From positions 9,192,501 to 9,256,500 of the forward strand of contig CM073557.1 in the NCBI GenBank assembly GCA_037074615.1: a stretch of DNA of 64,000 nt, written 5' to 3'. The notes beneath the pieces were generated by a model, which made no database searches, was not told the origin of the DNA, and was given only the letters and a program-made list of their open reading frames with translations. Shown piece by piece: positions 24,916-36,077 of this stretch. The DNA comes from Leucaena leucocephala (lineage: Eukaryota > Streptophyta > Magnoliopsida > Fabales > Fabaceae). Both the position numbers and the translations under genes were made by a program. Within the stretch, counting starts at the first letter, position 1, and every line of letters starts with the position of its first letter.

Positions 24916-27362
24916 CTAAGGTTTAAGGAATTTCCTAAATTTTTTGAGGGATTACAGTAAGGCTAGGGCTCCTAAGTCCTTCAGGAGGCAGGAAATGCTA
25001 TGATGAGAGGAAGTTAAGTAAAACTAGCATATATTAAAAGAAAGGTAGCCACTAATTAAAGATAGAGACTCATTTGTCCAAGAAAGAGCAATGAATGTGA
25101 GTTAGATAAGACAGTTAAGGGTTTGAGTCTATACCCTAGTAAAATGTTGTTATGGCAACCTAGGTTAAAGGAATTAATGCAGTCTTGTTAAGACTAAGAT
25201 AGTCTAATAGAGTAGCTATTTTAGATTTTTTAATATATAAATAGGATCTTGGAGATAGTAAACTCAAGATGGATAGCCTCAGTGGATTTTATGGGATCAA
25301 CATAAAGAGATAATAAGAGATAGAGAGTGAAACAAATAGGTATAGGGAACTAGCATAAAAAGATAAGTATGTTTTGGATGATGTTAAGTGACTAGGTATC
25401 ACTTGAGGATTAGTTTAAGAGGCTCCTAATTAGGCATACGATGTAAGAAAGTTCTAGCCACCCAGTTTTGTCTTAAGAATTGGGAACTAGTCCTTCGATT
25501 CAGAATTGACAATGCTCTAGGTAGAGCAAGATACCCTATCTGAGTATTAAGGGGATTCAGTCGAGATAGAATTGACATTGCTTTAGAATAAGTAACATGT
25601 CCTCCATTAAGAACATAAAGTAGCAACTGAGGTAAGGCAAATAGAGTTGACTTTATCCCATTGGAAGTATGATTGGCCAAGAACAAAGCTCAGGCATATA
25701 GTTTAGTAAGTATTAAAGTAAGTAGAAAGAAGAGAATATTAGCTCAGGCACACATCTTAGTAGAGTACTAAAGTAGGTAGAAAGAAGAGAATCTTATAAG
25801 TCTTCTCAGATTTAGAAAGAGAGAAATATGTAGAAAAGTAAGAGATATGCCACATATATCAGCTGTAGATAGAAAGAGAGGCTCCCTCTTATAGGGGATA
25901 AGATAATTGAATGAGGTGTTTGAGTTATAGCAATAAGAGTTTTTACTCATTGCATTAAATGTCAGGCATTATATTATGAATATGAAAATATGCTTATGCT
26001 ATAATGTTATAGCTATGTCTTCATGAGCAGGTATGCAGTTCCTACAGCACGTTGCCTAGGCATTATACATGTTAGAGTAATACTTCTACTAAGAATGCTC
26101 CTACTAAGAAGTAAAGTAGAGAAAAGAACAGTTACATAAGTCCTATCTCTGTGTACGATTTAAACTCAGCTAAAGACTCTAAGAGAACCTATGATAAGCA
26201 GCTACAAGTAAGAATAGTCAGAGAAATAAGAGGACTCCTAAGGTAAACTGGCATAAACCAAGCTGGTTAAAAGTTTTGATGAGAATTAAGCCAGACTCAA
26301 AGGGATAGTTAGTTGGACTAGAGAATTGATTGAGACCTAAGAGAATAATATTGGTTTATGGGAATAATCTTGGGGAATTATCAATAAATTACCAACTGTG
26401 CAGAGGTAACTTAATCATTTTGTTCAAAATCTCCCAAAGACCTAGATACAGTAGAACGAAATTATAGTATATTCTGGAGGATCACAATAGATCCTAATAT
26501 GGCTAGCAAAGAAAAAGAGGCATACAGTATATTGCAATAGATCTAGTGGTCACAGTAGACCTAGCCTAAGGAAAGTTGTTGAGTCATATGATTAAGGGTA
26601 CATTATCTCTTTGGGAAAATGATGACCAAGGACAGATGAAGAGACCTCTCAAGTTGGGTAATTAATACAGAGAGAGTACCCATGATTTTCTTCCAAACAA
26701 TTATATCATTGATTAGACTGAGCCTAATTCTCTTCCAATTAACAAAGAACAATCAAAGCTAAAGAAGTTAGAGCGAAAGGTTATGAACAAGAGGCATTGA
26801 TGCCAGCTCTAGATGTGAAAAAAATCTCTTGTGATATGGAAATAAACTAAGTATTGACAGGAAAATCCCATAAGGCTATGAATGAGGTTATAAATTAAGC
26901 TAAAGATGAGGAGGTTGCCATAAATAAAGATAAATATGAGAGTATAAGTAGAAAAAACCCAAAAGAGATAGTATATAAGGGTCTAAGATAGTAAAGTACC
27001 AGGGTTTGAGCCTATCAACACTAATACTTTATATTTTTGTTAATAATTTTTAGTTAAGCATGCTTAGAAAAGAGTAGCCTAATGGTAGGTGACACCCTGG
27101 GAAGCTATAAGAAAGGGTGCTTAGGCAAGAGTAGCCTGATGATAGGTGATACCTTGGGAAGTTATAAGAAATGGTGCATTTCTGTCAAGCTATGCACAAA
27201 GTTCAATGAGATAAAATAAAGGTTAGAAAAGTTAAGAAAAGTAAGAGGTTATTTGATGAATAAAGGTTAAGTAACTCTTAGGGTGAGTAAAGGTTCAACC
27301 CTAAAATTTTTAGATTGAAATTTTAGGCCCTTTTAAGTAGAAGTCCCATAACACACACAGAG
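24916..27362 (+). other. Non-coding 3' half of E internal region
   Basis: No domain seen. Starts abruptly after the first codons of RT and matches stretches of the tails of B2 and B3 (for example the segment with CACAGTAGACCTAGCC near 26540 and the polypurine-side text near 27000-27160). Confidence 0.6.
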
Positions 27363-28395
27363 TATAATATCCCAAATTTTCTCTATCTGTATAAGACTAA
27401 TAGAGAAAAACTGTTATGAAAGGATTGAGATGGTAATTAGAAGAAAATATAATGATTAAATAAGTTTTAAGTCAAAGAAAGAGATAAGGTATAAAGTTAT
27501 AAAGTCAAAGGGACTAAACTGTAAATAGTAAAAATTCAGGGGCTAAGCCACAAATACTGAAAGTCCAAGGACTAAACTATAAATAGTGAAAGACCAGGGA
27601 CTAAATTACAAATAATGAAAAATTCAAGGATCTGAATGGAATTTTGAGAATTTAGGGACCAAATTGAAATTTCAAATTTTGTTAAAAATGACTAAAATGG
27701 AATTTGGAAATTTCAATGACTAAAGTGTAATTTTGCCAAATTTAGGAGCCAAAGTGTAATTATGGAAAGTTGAGCCAATAAATAGATAAAATTTTGATCT
27801 CAAATTTTGCCAGTAAATAGATAATAAAATTCAGGTCAGGCATATCTCTCAGAAATTTGATTTAAGGTCCCCGATAAATTGATATTAATTTCTGAAGTAT
27901 GAAAATTGGTACATTATCTTCTGAACCTCATAATCATATAAAATTTTGTAGTAAATTCTTATAATTAATATAAGAACTTATGAAACTAAAAGGGCTCAAA
28001 AAGGAATTATGTAAAATTGATGAGAATTTAAGGTGAAATCAGACATTGATAAAGGTTTTAGAGAAAACATATGTAACTTTTAACACGACTCATGAGTCTA
28101 AAAAAATTATGAGACTTTTGAAGAAAATCATTTTATATTAGAATGAATTTCTAAAAATATTAGACTCATAAGAATGAATTTCTGGTAAAGGAAATGCTTT
28201 AGGATATGTGTCAAATATTAAGTTGGACCCAATTTAGGTCAAAAATGGCGTCATATGCAGACTCAAGAAGACAAGAAATTTATCATATGGCCAAATGAAT
28301 TTTCTAGGATATTTTTTTGCATTTTTAATGAAAAATAAAGAAAATCAAGAGATAATGCAAGGTAGCATGTGATGTGTCCTTTGTAGGACCGACAC
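27363..28395 (+). repeat. C-type LTR, left part
   Basis: Starts at the position of the family LTR start (TATAATATCCC for TGTCATATCC, first bases mutated) and continues with C-type text like that of 20918-19546 on the other strand. It is interrupted after 28395 by element B3 and resumes at 57929. Confidence 0.7.
27509..27680 (+). repeat. About 30-bp phased GGGACTAAA repeat in the C-type LTR
   Basis: GGGACTAAA or a one-base variant recurs near 27510, 27540, 27569, 27598, 27628 and 27656, a spacing of 29-30 bp. Weaker, wider-spaced versions are found near the start of the other long LTRs. Confidence 0.65.
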
Positions 28396-31300
28396 TATCG
28401 CATCATACTTTTTCCCTATCTATATAATATTGATAGTTGAAAGAGGTTTAGAAAGGATTGTAATGATGAATAGAAAGGAAAAATAATGATTAGACAAAGG
28501 TATAAAGATGAGGTACTAAAATAAAAAGTTTAAAAATTTTATGGTGTAAAGTGTAATTTTCAAAAGTTCAAGGGCAAAATGGTAATTATGAGAAAGTTGA
28601 GCCAAAAAATGCCCAAAAATATTCAGAATCATATTAGTCTCAAATTTTCTTAGTAAATAGAGAAAATTATTTTGATCAATTTGACACAACACAAAATTTT
28701 GATATGAGGTCATGAAAAATTTATATTAATTTTTGAAGAAAGGGAAATTGATATAGTATCCTCTGGACCTCAGAATTAGATGAAACTTGATAGTAAATTC
28801 ATATAATTAATATAAGAATTTATGAAATTGACAGAACTCAAAAAGGAGTTCTATAGAATTTATTATGGAATTTAGAGTGGATTAAAATACTGGATAAATA
28901 TGTTTCAGGGGAATTTCTCAAAGTTTAGCCCATGAAGCCAGTGGACCATTTAGAGGGCCCAAAATGACATCTTATAGGATCAATAATATTTTCAGATAAG
29001 TATGTGGGCCAGGGCTAATAAAGACTGAGAAAAATGTAAAATTATGAAAATGCCACTAGGTATGCCACTGTGCTGTGTCAATGAGCCAAAGATAAATGAA
29101 GAGTAATTTGGTCATTTGACTAAGGTTCGATAGTCAAGGAAAGTTCCCAAAATAGTTGACCATGGTCAGGGAATACTTTGATGATGTGTAAAAAGATGAT
29201 AATGCCCTTAAGATGTTGAAGTAAATAAAGAAGAACCAATGGATATTTTAGTAAATTGCCAAGGGATCTATAATTAAGTTTAGGCCCAGTCCAAGAATGT
29301 CAATGGCAGGAAGGATTTGGATACTAGATTTAAGGTTAGAAAGCATATTATGGAATCTCAGAAAAATTAGATTTATAAAATAGTCTGGTTTTTGAAAAAT
29401 CGGATTGAGCCAGTACAAGATTGGCCTAGAATTTTTTCAAAAGTTTCTTTCCCTTCAAATGGCACCCTATAACCCTATGAGTTATCCCTTGATGATGTCA
29501 TGAATGATGTCATAGTTAGCTTGTTAGAAAAGTTAAATCCATGATTAAATGTGAGCCATTAGATCAAATAGTGCACAAAGTGATATTGGCCATTGATTTT
29601 CCATGGAATTTGGCTATAAATACCCCCACATTTCAGCTTCAAAACTATTGCATGAGAACCCTTGTGGAACCTTTTGCAAAATGAAAACTCAAGTCAAGAC
29701 AAAGAAGATTCAAAGTACCGAAGTTCAAGCAAGCTAAAGATTAATCGTAAGCAATCTATCCTAGCTTATTTTCCTTTAATTTGAGAGCTTAAACTTAGGG
29801 TTTTAATGGAAGAAAGTTGAGTTGTCTCTAAGGTGTATATGCTGTCCAAAACCTTAGATGAAAGGAGAAAGAAGAAATTAAAGTTAGAGATATGTGATTG
29901 AAGCTTAAACAAGCTAATTAGGTAATTGGTTGTTGAATCGAGTTGATGTTTTTGACTTTACCATGGTTGAACCATTTGGGTCTGTGCTGTTCATGATAGA
30001 AGGATATGGAATTTCAATGATCTAATGCTTCCATTGAATTTATATGATGATTTTGTGTAGGATTTGATAGGTTTTGAACCTTGGAAGCATTAGAATTCCA
30101 AGTTGTAGTATTTGCAATTCTTCTCTGTTACTGTTCACTCACATGAACAGTGATTGGAATTTCATGAAGTTGATGTTTCCAATGGTTTTAAAATGAAAAG
30201 ATGTGTGGGATAAAGTAGAGAAACAAGTATGGGAAGCATTGGAATCAATATGAGAATTTTTGAAAGAATTATGTATGTTTTTCAAATCTGTACACAATAG
30301 TGCATAGGAACAAGAATTTCATGATTCTAAGCTCATAAATGGATTCAAAAGTTAGAATTGTGTAGGGTAAAATCAAGACATCAATTGGTTCAAATGCCAA
30401 GTTAATTAGTAAAGATCAAAGGAAGTTATGTTAGTTAAAGTATGTTTAATGTCCAAGGAAGCTAGATTGTAATGGATGAATGATTAAATGATGTTAGGAT
30501 TTGATGGTGGACTCCGAGGCAGCCACACATAAAAGGGAAGTGAGAAGAAAGAAGCAAGATAAAGTGAAAGAAAGTCAAGTATATGAGGTAGTAAACTTAT
30601 CATAAACTTGTATATATTGAATGTTATGCTTGGTTGTGCTATGGCTTTGTTGAATTGTGTTGCATATGTGCTTATGATTGAAGCTCTATTTCTATAATTA
30701 CTTTGGCCAATTATATTTCATATGTTACATGGAAGCATGCACATTACACAATGTTAACACTTTCACAAGTAAGCACAAGTATTTACATTAATGTATGCAT
30801 TGTTTAGTACCGTTTGCTACTGAGATTTCCCCAAAAATCTCACCCCTCCATGTAATCCCAATCCCACAAATTTATTAATGATGAAAGAGGATGGAGAAGC
30901 ATGAAGAGAAGTTAGGGATTGGATGATGTAAATGTTGTATGATGAATGTATAAATTATTGCAAGTCATGATGTTATATGTCATGTTTGAGCCATAATGCT
31001 CATGATGTAATAAAAAATAGCAAATAATAAAATAAATGTATGAACTTTTACAGACATTTAGTTAACATGTCAAGCTTTATTTTGACACTAAGAACTCCTC
31101 ATTTCGATGTCTGTACAAAGAGAACGAATTTTCCAAAGAAAGGGACCAGAATCTATTTTTGAAGATATTAATTGGCTAAGCATTTGGTCTAGAGATTATG
31201 TTTTCTTTAAATTTGAAGATGTTATCTTCACGTATCTTTTTGACCCACTTCATTTCAATTTTTCTAGAATTAATTCTGATTTTTTGAAGTTCGTCGCCTA

Positions 31301-31434
31301 ATCTGGAATACCATATGAACAGTAACTCAAGAAGAGTAAAATTTCAAATTTAGCTAATGGACTTCCAAGGTCTTGTAAGTTGTTCCAAATGCTACTGAAT
31401 GGTCCCTAAGATGTATGAAAGTAAGGATGTTTCA
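28396..31434 (+). repeat. Left LTR of B3
   Basis: Starts TATCGCATCA (family TGTCACATCC) and ends GATGTTTCA directly before the primer site; about 3.0 kb, with full middle part. An open frame at 31107-31301 is LTR sequence, not a gene. Confidence 0.82.
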
Positions 31435-31437
31435 TTT

Positions 31438-31449
31438 TGGTGTCAGAAA
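31438..31449 (+). other. Worn primer-binding site of B3
   Basis: TGGTGTCAGAAA, three differences from TGGTATCAGAGC, at the expected distance from the LTR end. Confidence 0.6.
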
Positions 31450-31681
31450 AGTTTTTGGTATCATATAAGACAGACCTTATACCCTAGCTCTAAGTAGTAA
31501 GTACTTTGTTATGTTAGGGTATTGGTTGGGATAGTTAGCATTGCTTAGGTAAGAAAATATTGCAGGAATAGATGTGGAATCTTATAAAATTAAGAGCCTT
31601 CAATTAATAAGGGAGACCCCTGGCTAGTAGTGATATATGAAGATGATGTACATCCATACCATGATCCTATAGTCTAAAAGT

Positions 31682-32161
31682 TATGTAGAGATTCAGCCTA
31701 ATATTGTGCATGCACTAGATGATATTGCATTAGATTATGCTGAGTTGAGTGACTATGTACAATATGAGTTTGTGGGAGTACCCTCTAATCTTGATGTAAG
31801 CCCTATTCCTCTAATGAGAGGACATATTACGACTGAGAAAGTTGAGTACTAGTACTGGATTATAGGTAGACTAGACATTATTCCTCCTCTACTAGAGTTT
31901 GATGATAGATTTGATATGAGTAACCTATAACAGTTTCTCAATGCCATAGCAGGGATGATAAATAGGTATACAACATAAGGCATTAACTTGAATCAAGTTT
32001 ACACTCTAGACGATTGGCATGAGATGGTTGTAAGCCAGATATTGCCATATACCCCTACATGGCACGTAGAGCTAAGTGAGTTTTTGGCAAATGATCCATC
32101 AACTGATATACAAGGGTGGCATTTTTGTATACAGAAATATTTACAGTTCACTATTCCCTAG
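31682..32161 (+). pseudogene. Unidentified decayed frame upstream of gag (B3 copy)
   Basis: A frame of 159 codons without frameshift and with few stops, more open than the B2 copy. It includes DYVQYEFVGVPSN, GRLDIIPPLLEFDDRF, LDDWHEMVVSQILPYTPTW and DIQGWHFCIQKYLQF. Compared with B2 and D it lacks an internal block of about 82 codons, removed in frame. Where B2 has stops, this copy has CAA, CAG or TGG at several sites. The product, if it ever existed, is unidentified. Confidence 0.55.
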
Positions 32162-32509
32162 AAAAAAATGTAAAAAGAGATGAGGGGTAATGTAAATTTG
32201 TAAATAGTGTAAAGTAATTACATAGATGTATGATAATTGTAATGTACCCCGAATATGTAGTGGAAATGTATGTACAAATGTTATGGTGCCATGAAATATG
32301 AGTTTTGATGTGATCTAATGAAATGATAGTTGGTTGAACATTGATGTGAATATGTTCCCTATTTAATGTGATTATAGTAGATAGATATGAATGAGTTTCA
32401 AGTGACCCAAGCTCATCAAAGTTGGGAACATAAGAAGAGAATGTTTAGAAAAAGCTAGTACTCATGTTGCGACTAGAATATATAGAGACATGATGACAAG
32501 AATGAAGAT

Positions 32510-33430
32510 GCTGACCTCACTAAAGCTTATCAATTAGAGGTTTAGCACATGGTACAGGCTAGCCAAATAGTATGAGGAACTAAGATACAAAAGATCAAGA
32601 TTAGTTTGAGAAAAGGTTCAGACGTAGGTCCTCTGTGTGACTATCAGGAGTTGACCTACCTTACAAAAGAGTTCATTCAGTAGTCCTTCCTAAATGAAAG
32701 AATTAAAAGTTAGGTTGAGACTTGCCTAACAAGGAGCCTAACACATGGCTTAAGGTTAGAGACATGATGGTTAATAGATAAAAAGTTAAAGTTCTTGGAA
32801 TAGAGGGATACCATCATGAAGAGACAATAAATTAGCAGACCTAGGGTAAAGTACCTTAGAGAACAGAAGTAATAGTACTAGATGATGAATGAGATCCATG
32901 TGACTTAAGTTAGTCAAGATCAAGAAAAGATTAGAAAGGAACCATAGTCTAGTCCAGAGTAGACTGAGACTAACAGATAGAAAAAGTTAAGAGATAGTAC
33001 ATAGATGTAAAAGTTACTCCATAGAGATGGAGATTGATCTACTCACCTGAGAAGTTTTTTTCTCGAAGAGTTTACAACAAGCATTTCTCTCAGTTAGATA
33101 GAGATAAGCATGAGGCTAAGGATTAAAGCAGGGAAAGAGAAACCCTTTGATGAATACTTAGCCCAATCCATCCACATGAGCAATGAAAGTTGACTGAGAA
33201 GTTAGTTCATGGATTGAATTCCATGTTGCAAATAAAGAATTTTTCTTAGGTAGTTGTAGAAGTTCAATAGAACGACAAATGTATGCAAGATAAGAAAATA
33301 AGTTTATGATGTTTAGAGAGAGAAAGGTAGCTACAGTTAAAAAGTTAAAGTGACTCCCCTATTCCCTATGTAAGAAAAAGTAATGAAGGGTTGAGTCTAT
33401 ACCCTAGTAAGAGGGTAACATGGCAGCCTA
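32510..33430 (+). pseudogene. Decayed gag-like segment (B3)
   Basis: Islands NKHFSQLDRDKHEA (near 33090) and AGKEKPFDEYLAQSIHM (33128-33178) followed by TEKLVHGLNS in another frame, equivalent to the Gag core of E (PFDEYL at 23793, NEKLIRGLN near 23878). Broken by stops and shifts. Confidence 0.55.
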
Positions 33431-36072
33431 AATTAGATGAATAGTTATTTCAGGATCTGACAATGATCTGATCAGATAATGTGATAGATAATCTGGCAGT
33501 TAAGGTGATAAAGGGACATAATGTTTTAAAAGATTATCTAGTTAATTGTTTAGTTGCATTGTGTGTATAAGGGATCGATGAGCAAATTATGTAATGATAA
33601 TATGGCTTATATTACATAAGTTTTAATGAAAAGTTGCATCTCCTTGCAGTTGTCATATGATGACATGCATGTTAGAGAATGCTTAAATGATTGCATCTCC
33701 TTGCATATTATGCATGTTAGAGTATGCTATGATGAATGAATACTCCCCTTTTGCATTTCATGCAGTGTAAAATATATATGATTCGAAAATTATGTTACTC
33801 CCATACTATACGACATGCAATTAAATAATTTAACTTGATAATGATAAAGCAATAGAAAAACAATAAATGAGATTAGAGATGAAGATTAATAACAAATCTA
33901 TAGACAAATGATTATAGTACTCAGGACTTTCCTTTTAGTAGGGATGAGATACATAAATGATGTACCATGAATATGAAATGAAATGAGACACAGCTATGAA
34001 AGATGATGTAGCTTTGAGAGGGAGCAGCGTCTATGCAATAGAAGTTAATGTTCTCACAATAGAGCAAAATTGCACTTGCAATAGAGTCAGATTGCTCTTG
34101 AGATAGAGCCAAGAGAATGGATAGTGCATCTCATGTAGAGTAATGTCTACCAGATAAGATGAACAAATTATGATAGATATGTGCATGGTAGAGCCTGTGT
34201 AGCTCTCTGCAGTAATAGGCATAGTAAAGTTATGAAAGATGAGAATGATATGAGAAATTCTTGAGTGATAGAGGAAATGAGTGAAGTCCTAATAGATAAT
34301 ATTGGCTTCTATGATCATTTTTAGGGAATTATCTGTTGAGTTAACAACTAAGTTGAAGTGGCTAATCTTGTAACTCTGTCCGTTAGTTAGGTCTTCCAGA
34401 GATGAGAATACAGTACAACAGAATTGCAGTAGATTCCAGAGGATTATAGTTACACCCTAGCATGGCTCATAGAGAATAGAATTCTAGGGTCACAGTTAGA
34501 TCTGGAAGAGGCTTATGGTTGATTGCAGTAGATCCCGAGGGTCACAATAGACCTAGCCTAAAGAAAGAAAGTATTGAGCCATAAGTATAGTATTTCTTTA
34601 GAAGGACAAATACCAAGGAAAAGGTTAAGGTAGAGAAGCTTCACAAGTTGGTTAACTCATAATAGAAAGAGTACCCATGATATTAATTCCATATAGCCTT
34701 ATTACTATTGTAGACTAAACTCATAATCTTCTTACACGCAAGAGGAACTAAGTGATCAAAGTTAAAGATGTTAATCATGAGTACCAAGGATTTATGAGAA
34801 TATCTCATAAGATATGAGAAGGGGTCAAATAAGAATAAAACAATCCTTAAGATGAGATTATAAAGAATAAGAATGAAAGACAAATAGATCCTCCAAATGA
34901 GGATAAAGAGATTAGAAGGCCAAATTGACTCGAGAGAGATAGTATGTAAAGGGTATAAGATAGTAAAGTACCAGGGTTAGAGCCTGTTATCATTAACACT
35001 TCATATTTTTATCGACACTTTTCAGTTAAGTGTGCTCAGGAAAGAGTAGTTCAATGATGAGTGACCCTTTGAGAAGTGATAAAAAATGGTGTAAATGCCA
35101 CAAAAGTTTGGCATATATTCACAGAGTTATGTAAAATGATAGAAAGAGTTATGAAAAGTTAGAAAGGGTTATGAATGGTAAGAGACTAGAACCCTGATGT
35201 CAAGTCCAAATAAAATGGATTTGAAAGGAAATATTTAGAAGAGTCTTCTCAAAATCTAGCAAAGCTATAAGTTAGAGAGAATGTTAGACTTATGGTATCT
35301 CAGAATACGTCATGATAATGCAAGATAGACTATGATATAGCCAAATTTGGCCAGATATGTCATAATACAACCTGAACAAAATGTAATGAGATACGTTATG
35401 AGAAATATGTAATGTGATACATAATGAGAAATATGTATCAAGAAGTATAATACGAAGTGGCTTTGTAGCTAACTTTGTAAACAGATAGAGAGGCTCCCTT
35501 TTTGAAAGGGATAAGATCTTTAAATATTGTGTCATAGATAAAGTAGCAAGTGACAACTTTCACTCATTTCATGAAATCCTAGGTATTATGTTATGTTTGT
35601 AAAATATGCTAAAGCTCCAAGTGTTACAGCAATGCAAGCTCCATGTGATAGAGCTATGCAAGCTCCATGTGATAGAACTGTGCAAGCTCTGAATGTTAGA
35701 GCTGTACATATTAAGCAAAGGAATGCTTGAGCTTCGATATTAGAGCTTAACATTCATGGGTAGGTATGTAGTCCTGTAACATGTTGGCCAGGCATTATGC
35801 ATGTTAGAGTATGTGCTCCTACTTAGCAGTAAAGTAACAAAAGAAAGAATAATGACACAAGTCCTCTGTCTATATTATGATGAGTTATTAAAGATGATAA
35901 AAATAAAAGAAGTACGATGATATGAAAATAAGATATAAAGCTTTGCGGATGTTAATAAATCCCGCAAGATACTCAAAGAAATAATAAGAGATACGTGTTA
36001 AAGGTATGATGAGTAGTTGATGAAAACTCCATAATCCAATAGTATTTAAGAGAATTTTATATGAAAGAAATG
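33431..36072 (+). other. Non-coding 3' half of B3 internal region, left part
   Basis: No domain seen. Closely parallels 12451-15020 of B2. Ends where D inserted. Confidence 0.65.
35612..35707 (+). repeat. 24-bp tandem repeat, four copies
   Basis: Units at 35612, 35636, 35660 and 35684 beginning AAGCTC. B2 has three copies at the equivalent place. Confidence 0.8.
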
Positions 36073-36077
36073 GACAT
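36073..36077. repeat. Target-site duplication of D, left copy (GACAT)
   Basis: Right copy is GACAC at 54798-54802; one C/T difference. The uninterrupted B2 sequence at 15018-15022 is GACAC, so the left copy mutated. Confidence 0.85.

Larger units (their letters stand above)
22204..27362 (+). mobile_element. Internal region E of a long-LTR gypsy element
   Basis: Lies between LTR 15322-22203 and the C-type LTR that starts at 27363. It holds the decayed upstream frame (22297-22977), gag with zinc knuckle, protease and the first stretch of RT (to about 24915), then the family's non-coding tail. It is the only long-LTR internal region in the window that retains protease. A weak primer site may lie at 22204-22220. 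Before the 3' LTR, TTTTAAGTAGAAGT near 27331 resembles the family's polypurine tract. Confidence 0.65.

Noticed and set aside
27350..27362. ACACACACAG just before the C-type LTR and CACAC after the B3 right LTR, as a possible duplication pair
   Set aside because: B3's left LTR starts at 28396 with GACAC before it, which pairs better with CACAC at 57929; the similarity at 27350 is a simple dinucleotide run.
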